Shown here piece after piece: positions 25,127-34,144 of a stretch of 64,000 bases of DNA (its first letter is position 1; each line of letters begins with the position of its first letter). Source of the DNA: an uncultured Aquimarina sp. (lineage in GTDB: Bacteria > Bacteroidota > Bacteroidia > Flavobacteriales > Flavobacteriaceae); assembly GCA_947498455.1 (NCBI GenBank), contig CANMKK010000001.1, positions 310,001 through 374,000 of the forward strand, given 5' to 3'. Position numbers and translations under genes: made by a program. Below the pieces are notes generated by a model. The model made no database searches and was not told where the DNA came from. It saw only the letters and a list, made by a program, of their open reading frames with translations.

Positions 25127-26425
25127 TTATTTAATTGCATTAAGAACTTTAATTTGACGTATCATAAGCCAGGTTACGGCAATTGATAAAGCGGTATATA
25201 CAACAACATACATATAGAAGCTAAATACAATTCCCGGCATAGGTGTAACCGCATCTTTAGTTCTCATAATTTTATGTATAATCCAAGGCTGTCGTCCTAC
25301 TTCGGTAACAATCCAACCCGCTTCTAGGGCTATAAATCCAAACGGTGCTAATACTATAAAGAAAATCCAATATTTGTTAGAGGTAAGCCATTTTTTCTTT
25401 TTTAAAGAAATAAAATAGATCATACCGGCTAACATCAATAAACTACCTATTCCTATCATTATTTGAAAAGCATAATGTACCATAGGGACATTTGGTCGTT
25501 CATCTTCAGGAAAGTCATTTAACCCTTTTACTTCTGCATCAAAATCGCCAAATGCCAAGAAGGATAACATACCCGGAATTGCTATTTTATAATCTACTTT
25601 CTGTGTTACTTCATCCACGATTCCGCCTATATATAATGGAGCCCCTTTTTCTGTATGATAATGTGCTTCCATTGCTGCTAATTTTACCGGTTGTCGTTCT
25701 GCAATATCTTTGGCCGAAATATCACCACTTATAGGTTGTAATATAGCTGCAATAGCTCCAAAAGTAATGGCTATTTTAAAAGCTTCTTTATGCAAGGCAA
25801 CTTTTCGTTTTTTATATACCTGATATGCATGGATTCCCGCTACGGCAAATCCTGTAGCTGTAAATGCTGCAAGTGTCATATGCAATGCCTGTGTAAACCA
25901 AGCTGGGTTTAACATAGCCTGAACCGGATCTATATTAAGAAATTCTCCATCAATGTAATCAAAACCACTAGGAGCATTCATCCACCCATTTGCAGCAACA
26001 ACTAATATTCCCGATGCTACTCCAGAAACTCCAATGATAATACCCGTAAACCAATGAAATTTTTCCGGTAGTTTATTCCAGCCATATAGATAAAATCCTA
26101 AGGCGATTGCTTCTACAAAAAATGCAGCTCCTTCTAGTGAAAATGGCATTCCGATTATGGGACCTGCATGTTTCATAAATTCGGGCCACAATAACCCCAA
26201 TTCAAAAGATAAAGCGGTGCCAGAAACTGCTCCTGTAACAAAAAATATAGCAACTCCTTTCTGCCATGATTTTGTTAATGTTAAATACAGTTCATTTTTA
26301 GTTTTTAGCCATTTATAATGAGAAACCACCATAAAAAATGGCATTACCATACCTATACAAGCAAAAACTATATGAAATATAAGGGTAAAAGCCATTTGGA
26401 GTCTTGCAGCATCAAGATTTTCCAT
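25127..26425 (-). CDS. cydA: Cytochrome bd ubiquinol oxidase subunit I
   Basis: From the ATG at 26425 (MENLDAARLQ) the protein has 432 residues; a TTG two codons upstream is a less likely start. Heme-ligand regions are visible: an early His in LIFHIVFACIG, SFELGLLWPEF with the conserved acidic residues, a mid-protein His in LHMTLAAFTATGFAVAGIH, and EVGRQPW. The loop that binds quinol is short, as in many non-proteobacterial oxidases. It is first in a cydAB operon. A possible micro-protein gene lies 440 bp upstream on the same strand. Confidence 0.95.
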   Translation of the reverse strand: MENLDAARLQMAFTLIFHIVFACIGMVMPFFMVVSHYKWLKTKNELYLTLTKSWQKGVAIFFVTGAVSGTALSFELGLLWPEFMKHAGPIIGMPFSLEGAAFFVEAIALGFYLYGWNKLPEKFHWFTGIIIGVSGVASGILVVAANGWMNAPSGFDYIDGEFLNIDPVQAMLNPAWFTQALHMTLAAFTATGFAVAGIHAYQVYKKRKVALHKEAFKIAITFGAIAAILQPISGDISAKDIAERQPVKLAAMEAHYHTEKGAPLYIGGIVDEVTQKVDYKIAIPGMLSFLAFGDFDAEVKGLNDFPEDERPNVPMVHYAFQIMIGIGSLLMLAGMIYFISLKKKKWLTSNKYWIFFIVLAPFGFIALEAGWIVTEVGRQPWIIHKIMRTKDAVTPMPGIVFSFYMYVVVYTALSIAVTWLMIRQIKVLNAIK

Positions 26426-26547
26426 ACACAAAATTTAGAGAAAGAATCAGTTATAATTTGATACTGTAAAGATACGACACAAAGCCTATCTTATAAAAGA
26501 AACATAAAGGTCTTTTCTCTTTAATCATTATAAATAAAAAATTATTA

Positions 26548-26704
26548 TTAGCATCCGGAACTTTTGAGTCAAGATCGCTGTACTTCGACTTGGTTCAGCA
26601 ACCACACTGCTAGAGACTAGAGTCTAAACAAAATGAATATTAGTATATTATTTTCAGTTTGCAAAAACTATTGAATTATGTATTAAAATGCTTTAGAAAG
26701 ATAC
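26548..26704. repeat. Dispersed repeat of about 157 bp, copy 1 (partner at 35479-35634)
   Basis: The two copies share TTAGCATCC, ACTTTTGA, the TCGAC-type motif region with CAGCAAC, AACAAAATGAATAT-like sequence, GCAAAAACTATTGAATTAT and TTAAAATGCTTTAGAAAGATA in order, over nearly equal length. No coding frame is conserved. Confidence 0.75.
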
Positions 26705-26713
26705 ATTCATATA

Positions 26714-26739
26714 ATACGATTTACGCATAAAACTTTCGG
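26714..26739. repeat. MITE-like repeat, single left end
   Basis: ATACGATTTACGCATAA followed by AACTTTCGG matches the outer end of the family, then the match stops. It directly follows the 157-bp repeat. Confidence 0.7.
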
Positions 26740-26866
26740 ATAGTTATGATACCATTTCTTAAATAAAAACACAAAATAACACAAACTTGAAAAAAATAAC
26801 CCAAAACCTGAGTTTTGGGTTATAAAAAGAAATAGCGTTTAACTAATTTTATTCAAATACTATCAA

Positions 26867-26995
26867 CTAATTAATACTCTTTCTTTCTTTTTCTTTTATC
26901 CGTTTCCTTATTTTAGAATATTCAGACCAATTATATACCATTAGTATAAATAAAATAACCAATAATGATACTTGAATTATAATTAATATAATCAT
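26867..26995 (-). CDS. Possible 42-residue single-pass membrane micro-protein
   Basis: An ATG-initiated frame encodes 42 residues: a hydrophobic N-terminal helix (MIILIIIQVSLLVILFILM) followed by a basic tail (SKIRKRIKEKERK). This is the layout of small membrane subunits. It lies upstream of cydA on the same strand but 440 bp away with repeats between, so a role as a CydX-like subunit is speculative. The AT-rich context makes a chance frame possible. Confidence 0.35.
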   Translation of the reverse strand: MIILIIIQVSLLVILFILMVYNWSEYSKIRKRIKEKERKSIN

Positions 26996-27313
26996 ACTAT
27001 ACTGAGTTTAAAAAAATACCTTTCTCTCGTTTTATTACTGAATCAAACAGCTTCATTACTATATAACACATTGTAAATGATAAAGACTATACTTGCCATA
27101 TTTTATATATCTTCCGGTAGATAAAATTGTATAATAATCCATCTAGAATAGCTCTAAACAAAATCAGGTATAAAATCGTTAACTTGTTGTATTCATATGA
27201 CACAAAAAAGAATATATGGTCACATAATTTATGGGTGAAATTCAATAATAATACTGTAAACCCCTTTATTTACTAGATATTTAGTTTAATAAAAAGAACA
27301 AAACTAATAAACT

Positions 27314-28132
27314 TTACTCCAGAATTTCAATTTTTTTGTTCGCAATGGTCTTAACTGGGTATACTACCTTATTGCCGGTATTCCCTTCTAAAACCACATA
27401 TATATTATCCATAGATATAACTAAACCTTCGAAATTATCAACCTTAATTTTTTGTCCCACTTCGAAGTTCTTTCTGGAGTAAAATCCTAAAAGCAATCGA
27501 TAAACGATATCTCTCGAACCTAAGCCCAAAGCAATTGTAAAAGTTGCTAAAAAAGCTCCTAAAATCAATGACAGGTTATTCGTCACAATATCCGTATTTA
27601 CACCTGCTTGATTAAGAGCTGTTATAGAAACAATTGCTACGATAATGCCAAATAAGATAGAACTTATAAGTTTAGAACCATTTAGATCAAAAGATCTTAA
27701 CATCGTATAGATTGATTTCTTTATCAAAGAAGCTAAATACAACCCAAATCCAAAAATTATAATAGCACTGAAAATTTTTGGTAAATAGTCAATCAACCTA
27801 CTTGCCTCATTAGAAACAATTGTTAAACCAAACATATCGGAACCAACAACTACGAAAACCAATATTAAAAACCATTTTAAAAAAGCTAGAATAATTTTTG
27901 TAGGTTCAATCTTAATGGAAGAGTTGAATAACGTTCCATTTTCACTAATCTTTGATACCAAAGCATCTATTTTAGTAAGTCCTAAAGATTTTCGAACAAT
28001 AAAAAGAATTATTTTTAATAGGCTCCAAGCTATTATAAAAAAAAGAATGGCTCCAATAATATTAGGTAAAATCTCATATAATTCATTAAACAAATCTTCT
28101 ATTATTCCAAAATCTAGTGTTCTTTCCATCAT
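27314..28132 (-). CDS. MscS-family mechanosensitive ion channel
   Basis: From the ATG at 28132 about 272 residues. There are several transmembrane helices (residues about 15-40, 65-90, 95-120), then the pore helix TIALGLGSRDIV and the MscS beta domain (FEVGQKIKVDNFEGLVISMD). The protein ends soon after the beta domain, so it is a small channel lacking the long C-terminal cage. A TTG at 28138 is an alternative start. It is the third gene after an ECF sigma factor and a small protein, with gaps of 6 and about 13 bp, suggesting one envelope-stress operon. Confidence 0.9.
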   Translation of the reverse strand: MMERTLDFGIIEDLFNELYEILPNIIGAILFFIIAWSLLKIILFIVRKSLGLTKIDALVSKISENGTLFNSSIKIEPTKIILAFLKWFLILVFVVVGSDMFGLTIVSNEASRLIDYLPKIFSAIIIFGFGLYLASLIKKSIYTMLRSFDLNGSKLISSILFGIIVAIVSITALNQAGVNTDIVTNNLSLILGAFLATFTIALGLGSRDIVYRLLLGFYSRKNFEVGQKIKVDNFEGLVISMDNIYVVLEGNTGNKVVYPVKTIANKKIEILE

Positions 28133-28145
28133 CAACAAGTGTTAT

Positions 28146-28328
28146 TTAGTTTTTATCTTTCTTATCCAATAATCTTAGTAAATCTTCCATTGAATCAGGG
28201 TATTTTATAGCAAATAAATCAGCTAGGTCTAATGATAATTTAATAACCTCTATATCTACCATAACTCGTTTCTTAACGGAATCAGGTAATTCTTCTCTAC
28301 CAATTATTTCTTTAAACGGGTTTTTCAT
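28146..28328 (-). CDS. Small conserved hypothetical protein between ECF sigma and MscS
   Basis: A 60-residue acidic/basic helical protein (ELPDSVKKRVMVDIEVIKLSLDLADLFAIKYP, then DLLRLLDKKDKN). No signal or membrane segment. It starts 6 bp after the sigma-factor stop, where an anti-sigma factor often sits. An anti-sigma or adaptor role is inference from position only. Confidence 0.8.
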   Translation of the reverse strand: MKNPFKEIIGREELPDSVKKRVMVDIEVIKLSLDLADLFAIKYPDSMEDLLRLLDKKDKN

Positions 28329-28334
28329 TTTTTT

Positions 28335-28901
28335 TTAAATGCTATTGTATATAGTTATTAGTCTAGACTTGGCACGGTTTAATCTCATCTTAACCGCACT
28401 ATCACTATTCATGTTAAGGGTTTCTCTAATTTCCTTAATCAAAAGGTCATCTTGATATTTCATCATTAAGATAATTTTATCGCTAACTTCAATTTTATTT
28501 AAAGCTCTTGATAATTTTTCTTCTTTTAGTTTTAAAATATCTTCATCTGGGATCTCTTCTCCTGGAAATTCAATTACCCGATCCGTAACCAGAATCTTTT
28601 CTCTTTTCTTTTTTAATTCTCTTTGTACATAGTTAACACAGAAATTATAAGTAAACGAATACAACCAGGTGGAAAACTTAGATGTACCTTTAAATGTTCT
28701 TAATTTTGCAAATAATAAAACAAATATATCATGTGTCAAATCTTGTGCTTCTTCTTTAGTTTTTACGAAGCTTAAACACTTATTATATACTGTCTTAGCA
28801 TGTCTGTCATAAAGCACGGCATATAAATGTGCATTATTGTTTTTTACTATCCTAGAAACCAGCTCATTATCATCTATATTTTCTTTTGTTTCTTCACCCA
28901 T
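28335..28901 (-). CDS. RNA polymerase sigma-70 factor, ECF subfamily
   Basis: A 188-residue ECF sigma factor. Region 2 is visible as LYDRHAKTVYNKCLSFVKTKEEAQDLTHDIFVLLF and KFSTWLYSFTYNFCVNYVQR; region 4 as KIILMMKYQDDLLIKEIRETLNMNSDSAVKMRLNRAKSRL. It leads an operon with the small protein and the MscS channel. Its activating signal is not evident; no classical anti-sigma with a membrane segment is encoded next to it. Confidence 0.93.
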   Translation of the reverse strand: MGEETKENIDDNELVSRIVKNNNAHLYAVLYDRHAKTVYNKCLSFVKTKEEAQDLTHDIFVLLFAKLRTFKGTSKFSTWLYSFTYNFCVNYVQRELKKKREKILVTDRVIEFPGEEIPDEDILKLKEEKLSRALNKIEVSDKIILMMKYQDDLLIKEIRETLNMNSDSAVKMRLNRAKSRLITIYNSI

Positions 28902-29499
28902 GTAATTCCATTACGTATATTTCCCTAAGGAATAAGACACAAAGTTTAAAAAAAGGTCACTTTTTTTATTATAATTAATTTACTGTCCTTTATTTTCTCT
29001 ATTTATTTTTTCACAAAAAAATAAGAGTTCCATATACTTATAAAAGTAAAAGCATAATAACCAGGCTTTAAATTATAAAATCTCTTGTTTAAAATTACTA
29101 ATATGAAGTAAGGGTTTAAAAAAAATTTAACATTAATCCTATTCACCATCCTTAATGTACGGTAAAACAATATATTTTTCTTGCAAAAATGATAAGGTTG
29201 AAATATGATTGAACGTAACTTTCACTACTTATTCAATTCTCAATTGAAACAATGATACTTTTCATTGAACTCACTTTATAAAAAAGGGCAAATTTTAGTA
29301 AACAATTTTAAGTCCGAAATGGTATTATCAATATTCCTACTTTTGAATCAAAATCCAAAATATTTTAAATACCTGCACATTATATTAACTACTATCTATA
29401 TAAGTCAATTACATCCGGAAAAACCCACGATGAAGGATTAAATTTGTTCTTTTCGCATGATGATCTTGATTGTCATAAGCTTTTATACTGTAAGATTAC
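28902..29499. other. Intergenic region without recognisable genes
   Basis: 598 bp of AT-rich DNA between the sigma-factor operon start and the ackA stop. The sigma operon promoter should be near 28905-28960. I saw no gene, strong hairpin or repeat copy. Confidence 0.45.
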
Positions 29500-30684
29500 T
29501 CAGATAGATAATGCATAGGATTGTTTTGCTATCTCCAGTTCTTCATTGGTAGGGATAATAAGGATTTTCACTTTGGAAGAAAAAGTGTTTATTTCTCTGA
29601 TTTCCTTAGACCTAACAGTATTCTTTTGATCATCTAATTCTATTCCCAGATGAGATAGGTCATCACACACTAACTTTCTAATTGTAGTAGAGTTTTCTCC
29701 TATCCCCGCCGTAAAAACAATAGCATCTAGTCCATTCATAACTGCCATATAACTTCCTATATATCTCTTAATACGATATGCGTTCATTTTCAATGCTTTA
29801 TGACATTTTTGATTTCCCTTGTCAGCTTCAGATTCTATGTCGCGTAGATCGCTATAACCTGTAAGCCCCAACATCCCGCTTTTCTTTTGTAATAATGTAT
29901 TTACTTCTTCTATTCCATATCCTAAATCATTCACTAAATAAAAAATTACAGATGGATCAATATCTCCCGATCTGGTACCCATAATTAATCCGTTCATTGG
30001 GGCAAAACCTAATGTATGATCTATACTTTTTCCGTTTTTTACCGCAGTCATACTACAGCCATTCCCTAAATGAATTGTAATTATATTAGATTGCTTTTTG
30101 TTTAGATATGATATTGCTTTTTCAGATACATACTTATGACTAGTACCATGGAAACCATAAGCTCTAATTTTATGTTCTTTTAAAAACATATCAGGAATTG
30201 CATACGTATATGCTTCTTCTGGCATGGTCTGATGAAAAGCTGTATCAAAAACAGCTACCTGAATCGCTTCGGAAAATATATTTTCTGAAACCAAAATTCC
30301 TTCTAAGTTTGCAGGGTTATGCAAAGGTGCTAAAGACGATAATTCTTTAATCTTTTGTTTTACTGCTTCTGTAATTTGTACCGTTTCAGAAAATGTACTC
30401 CCTCCATGTACTACTCTATGTCCAACCATTGCTATATCTAAGGTAGATTTTATAACACCAATTTCGGTATCTAATAACAACTCTGAAATCAACTTAAGCC
30501 CTACTTTATGATTTTGTATAGTTGCCGTTTTTTCTATATCCCTCGTAGCCGTTTTATAGCTTATTTTTGATTCCTCTAATCCTATTCGTTCTACCAGACC
30601 AGAACAAATAACTTCTTTCTGGGGCATACTAAACAATTGAAATTTTATGGATGAACTTCCTGAGTTTACAACTAGTATTTGCAT
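29500..30684 (-). CDS. ackA: Acetate kinase
   Basis: A 394-residue acetokinase with all hallmark motifs: VNSGSSSIKFQLF at the start, GHRVVHGG, FDTAFHQTMP, HLGNGCSM, MNGLIMGTRSGDIDPS and the late FTAGIGEN. It interconverts acetyl phosphate plus ADP and acetate plus ATP. It lies 42 bp downstream of pta and completes the acetate overflow/acetyl-CoA recovery pathway. Confidence 0.97.
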   Translation of the reverse strand: MQILVVNSGSSSIKFQLFSMPQKEVICSGLVERIGLEESKISYKTATRDIEKTATIQNHKVGLKLISELLLDTEIGVIKSTLDIAMVGHRVVHGGSTFSETVQITEAVKQKIKELSSLAPLHNPANLEGILVSENIFSEAIQVAVFDTAFHQTMPEEAYTYAIPDMFLKEHKIRAYGFHGTSHKYVSEKAISYLNKKQSNIITIHLGNGCSMTAVKNGKSIDHTLGFAPMNGLIMGTRSGDIDPSVIFYLVNDLGYGIEEVNTLLQKKSGMLGLTGYSDLRDIESEADKGNQKCHKALKMNAYRIKRYIGSYMAVMNGLDAIVFTAGIGENSTTIRKLVCDDLSHLGIELDDQKNTVRSKEIREINTFSSKVKILIIPTNEELEIAKQSYALSI

Positions 30685-30726
30685 AATTGGTATTTGATAA
30701 TAAAATCTACATCTTTTTTTTAGGCT

Positions 30727-32820
30727 CTAAAGTCCTTGTGCCTGAATTGCCGTTATGATGACCGTGTTATAGACATCATCTACCGTACATCCTCTACTTA
30801 GATCATTTACAGGTTTATTTAACCCTTGTAGCATAGGACCAATTGCCAAAGCTCCCGTTTCTCTTTGTACAGCCTTATAGGTATTGTTACCCGTATTTAG
30901 GTCAGGAAATATCAATACGCTTGCTTTTCCTGCTACTTCAGAATAAGGAAGTTTGCTTTTGCCGATTTTTAGATCGACCGCAGCATCATACTGTATGGGA
31001 CCTTCTATTTTAAGTTCGGGGTGAGTTTCTTTAACAATAGCCGTTGCTTTCCGGACAGTTTCTACATCTTCCCCTTTACCAGATGTTCCCGAAGAATAGG
31101 ACAGCATCGCTATTTTAGGATCAATCCCAAATGCTTTAGCTGATTTTGCAGAAGAAATTGCTATTTCTGCTAATTCTTCTGCATTAGGGTTAGGATTAAT
31201 AGCACAATCTCCAAAAACGGAAACCCTATCTTCCAGACACATAAAAAATATAGATGATACCACTTTTACTTCTGGTTTCGTTTTAATAAACTGAAGTGCA
31301 GGTCGTATTGTATGCTGTGTGGTGTGCACTGCTCCGGATACCATACCATCCGCATGTCCTTTATAAATCATCATAGTACCGAAATAGGATACATCGGCCA
31401 TCATATCTCTCGCCATATCCATATTTACATTTTTATGTTTTCTTAATTCATAAAATGTCTGAACATAGTCTTCATAGTGAGGAGAATGTATGGGCAATAC
31501 AATATTCACTTTTTTAAAATCAAGTTGTAAATCTAATTGTGTTGCTTTACTTTTTATTTTTTTAGCATCTCCAATGAGCGTAATATCCACTACATCAGAG
31601 GCTACTAATCTTTGAGTTGCTCTTAAGATTCTTTCGTCAGAACCTTCAGGTAATACAATATGTTTTTTATGTAATAACGCACGTTTTAATAGATTATATT
31701 GAAACATACTTGGTGTAATACTGTCAGATCTAAAAGTAATTAATGGATCTATCAAACGATCTGCATTTGCATAGTGTTCGAAAGTACTGATAGAGGTTTC
31801 TATTTTATGTAAATTATCTGCATAAATTCTTGACTTGATAGCACCAATCTTATTGGTAATAGAAAAAGTTCCTTGCAAGACAGAAATTATCGGTACAGCT
31901 AAAGAAACTCCTTCTATTAGCTTTAGAATAGGTTGTTCTGGCATAATTCCTCCGGTTAGTATAATTCCCGAAATCTTAGGGTAATTATCTGATATATGCG
32001 CCTGTAAAGCTCCAAGAATAATATCGGCTCTATCACCAGGAGTAATAACCAAACTATTCTCTTTAAGATGTGTGAGATAATTTCTTAACTGCATTGCCCC
32101 TACTCCAAAGCTTCCTGCCTGATTATTAAGAAATTCTTTTCCAAAAAGGACACGACCATCTAATAGATCACAAATCTCCCGTATTGTAGGGTTTATCAAG
32201 GCATCAATTTGTGGAATAACAATTTTTTCTACACTACTACCTAAATCTTCTACTAATTTGATTTTTAATTCACTTAACTGTTCCTTATTTACCTTATTTG
32301 CTATGACTGCAATTACTTCTACATCTTTACTATTAAATGTATCGTAGGCAAGCTTTAGATTAGCAGTAATTTCTTCTTTGGTTTTCTGAATTCCACTAGC
32401 TACTAAAATAGATGGAATCCCTAGATTTTTGGCAATCACGACATTAATATCAAACTCTATTATATTTCCTTCATCAGAAAAATCCGTTCCTTCTACAAGA
32501 ATGAAATCAAATTTTTCTTCCAGACTTTTATACTTCTCTATAATACCGTTTATTATATCTGCCGACTTACCTTGATTATATTTCTGAAGTACTTCACTTC
32601 TCGTATATGCATATACATTTTTAAAATTAACATCCAACTCAAAATAAGTGGTCACCGTTTGGATATGATTATCGATTTCTCCTAACCTAGGATCATCTAT
32701 AATAGGTCTAAAATATCCCACTTTAGCAACCTTTCCCAATAACATTCTCATTAGACCTAATACTACAATGGACTTACCACTGTTAGGTTCTATAGTAGCA
32801 ATATAAACAGCTTTACTCAT
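30727..32820 (-). CDS. pta: Phosphate acetyltransferase
   Basis: A 697-residue long-form Pta. The N-terminus is a P-loop DtbS-like domain (EPNSGKSIVVLGL), the middle is a DRTGG domain, and the C-terminal catalytic domain begins near KKHIVLPEGSDERILRA with GDCAINPNPNAEELAEIA and YSSGTSGKGEDVETV. It converts acetyl-CoA and phosphate to acetyl phosphate. It is co-transcribed with ackA. The upstream DNA on the same strand is a decayed membrane-protein gene. Confidence 0.97.
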   Translation of the reverse strand: MSKAVYIATIEPNSGKSIVVLGLMRMLLGKVAKVGYFRPIIDDPRLGEIDNHIQTVTTYFELDVNFKNVYAYTRSEVLQKYNQGKSADIINGIIEKYKSLEEKFDFILVEGTDFSDEGNIIEFDINVVIAKNLGIPSILVASGIQKTKEEITANLKLAYDTFNSKDVEVIAVIANKVNKEQLSELKIKLVEDLGSSVEKIVIPQIDALINPTIREICDLLDGRVLFGKEFLNNQAGSFGVGAMQLRNYLTHLKENSLVITPGDRADIILGALQAHISDNYPKISGIILTGGIMPEQPILKLIEGVSLAVPIISVLQGTFSITNKIGAIKSRIYADNLHKIETSISTFEHYANADRLIDPLITFRSDSITPSMFQYNLLKRALLHKKHIVLPEGSDERILRATQRLVASDVVDITLIGDAKKIKSKATQLDLQLDFKKVNIVLPIHSPHYEDYVQTFYELRKHKNVNMDMARDMMADVSYFGTMMIYKGHADGMVSGAVHTTQHTIRPALQFIKTKPEVKVVSSIFFMCLEDRVSVFGDCAINPNPNAEELAEIAISSAKSAKAFGIDPKIAMLSYSSGTSGKGEDVETVRKATAIVKETHPELKIEGPIQYDAAVDLKIGKSKLPYSEVAGKASVLIFPDLNTGNNTYKAVQRETGALAIGPMLQGLNKPVNDLSRGCTVDDVYNTVIITAIQAQGL

Positions 32821-32845
32821 ACAACTTATTTAATGACACTGATAC

Positions 32846-33137
32846 TCAGCAGAAACAGTTTCTTATATGCGGTTTTGGAGAAATATAAGGAATCCATAAC
32901 CCCAACCCGCGTAATATAAATAATATTCCAATAAGAATAACGACCATTAGAGTCAATTTTTGAATATATTTTGGTGCTCGTAAAGGAGCTATTATTTCCG
33001 ATATAAACTACGGTAATCATGGAGAGTATAGTTAAGACACCAAATACAAACACGTAGATGGTGCTGCTAGCAATATTTTCTAAGGTAATAGCTGCAAAAA
33101 ATGATACCCATAAGATAAGCGCCACTGTAATAACAAT
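32846..33137 (-). pseudogene. Decayed C-terminal fragment of a TauE/SafE-like membrane protein
   Basis: Two adjacent frames give a coherent protein end. The first frame (from 33137, no ATG) reads ILWVSFFAAITLENIASSTIYVFVFGVLTILSMITVV, then around 32980 the match moves to another frame reading YIQKLTLMVVILIGILFILRGLGLWIPYISPK and stops at the TGA at 32844-32846. RGLGLxIPYISPK is typical of the end of Flavobacteriia TauE/SafE-type permeases. If read without the shift, the first frame would run 99 codons to 32826 from a GTG at 33125. Truncated and frameshifted, so probably non-functional. Confidence 0.5.
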
Positions 33138-33476
33138 TTAACACTAACACTTCTCGTTAAAACTTGTTCATTTTTCGTTTTATTTTTTTAATCATATTTC
33201 CCATAGCTAAGGCTATGAAAAATAATCATAGCGGCATAAATCAAAAAAGTAACTTCGTTTTATCTCAGATGTTTTATAATCAAATTAGTACAAAAGCCAA
33301 TAGTAAGAAAGATATCTGATGATTTTCTTTTAAGTTCTTCCACTAATCCACTTTGTCATCTTACCATAAATTTGAACGAAAAATATATTAAACTGAGTTT
33401 TCTAGGTTAAAAACCAAAAGATTTTTCTTGAAAATTTAAAATTAAAACATGATTGTGTTTTTTATAGATTGTTTAA
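33138..33476. other. Intergenic region, nothing recognised
   Basis: About 340 bp of AT-rich DNA with stops in all frames; no continuation of the upstream part of the decayed permease was found. Confidence 0.4.
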
Positions 33477-33671
33477 ATGTGGCCAATTAACCTAGAAAAC
33501 ATCGACTATGTTCTTAGAGTTGAAGCTTTTGCCAATTTATCAGAAAAAGAAGTTATTGATCTGTTAAAAACGAAAGGGTTTTATACCATTTTTGTTTTGA
33601 AATTACTTCAAAAAAATAGTAAGTGTTTTTTCAATATTGTATCATTTTTTTCATTATTTTCAGGTTTTTAA
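33477..33671 (+). CDS. Possible small protein or remnant, 64 residues
   Basis: An ATG-initiated frame whose first 45 residues look protein-like (NLENIDYVLRVEAFANLSEKEVIDLLKTKGFYT) and whose end is AT-rich and hydrophobic (FFNIVSFFSLFSGF). I do not recognise a family. It could be a decayed gene or chance. Confidence 0.25.
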   Translation: MWPINLENIDYVLRVEAFANLSEKEVIDLLKTKGFYTIFVLKLLQKNSKCFFNIVSFFSLFSGF

Positions 33672-34144
33672 ACAATAAAAAGACTATCCTTCGGGTTTAG
33701 TTAGATAATGGTTATGATTAATTAATATGTATTCTGGTGTTTAGCCTCAAAATACATACTTATAATCAAATCCTCCGAATCCTTTTGATTTGGCTTTATA
33801 ATAAAAAGATAAAATAGAAAATTTTAGCTAAAAGTGCTTAATCAAAAGTTTACTGCTTTTAATTCCCGTACTAACCATAGCCATCGTTGCAAGTAATAAA
33901 GTAAAATACAGCACATTTAAAAATTTAAGGTAATTTACTTTTACTATACGAATATTCTAAATCTCATAAACAAAGGCATTATTCTTGACAAGGTCTTAAA
34001 TTTTGATAAGAATAATATTTAGATTTTTGATTATCGGTAAGAAAATAAGTACAGTATAAACCTATTTAATTTCAGTAACTACAAGGTAAAGTTTATTTTT
34101 TCTATTTTACAATCAACTAATTACAAAATAACTAAAATTTTTAA
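33672..34144. other. Intergenic region with a long imperfect inverted repeat
   Basis: At 33711-33734 and 33750-33772 the arms GATTAATTAATATGTATTC and AATACATACTTATAATC pair imperfectly, with further matching outside (TTCGG/CCGAA). This could be a terminator-like hairpin or a degenerate palindromic repeat. No gene otherwise. Confidence 0.4.

Larger units (their letters stand above)
26426..27313. other. Intergenic region with repeats and a possible micro-gene
   Basis: Contains a 157-bp dispersed repeat (26548-26704), a MITE end (26714-26739) and a 43-codon minus-strand reading frame (26867-26995), each listed separately. The remainder is AT-rich and shows nothing. Confidence 0.55.

Noticed and set aside
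27915..28172. 85-codon plus-strand frame opposite the MscS gene
   Set aside because: Antisense shadow; it also crosses the start of the mechanosensitive channel gene.
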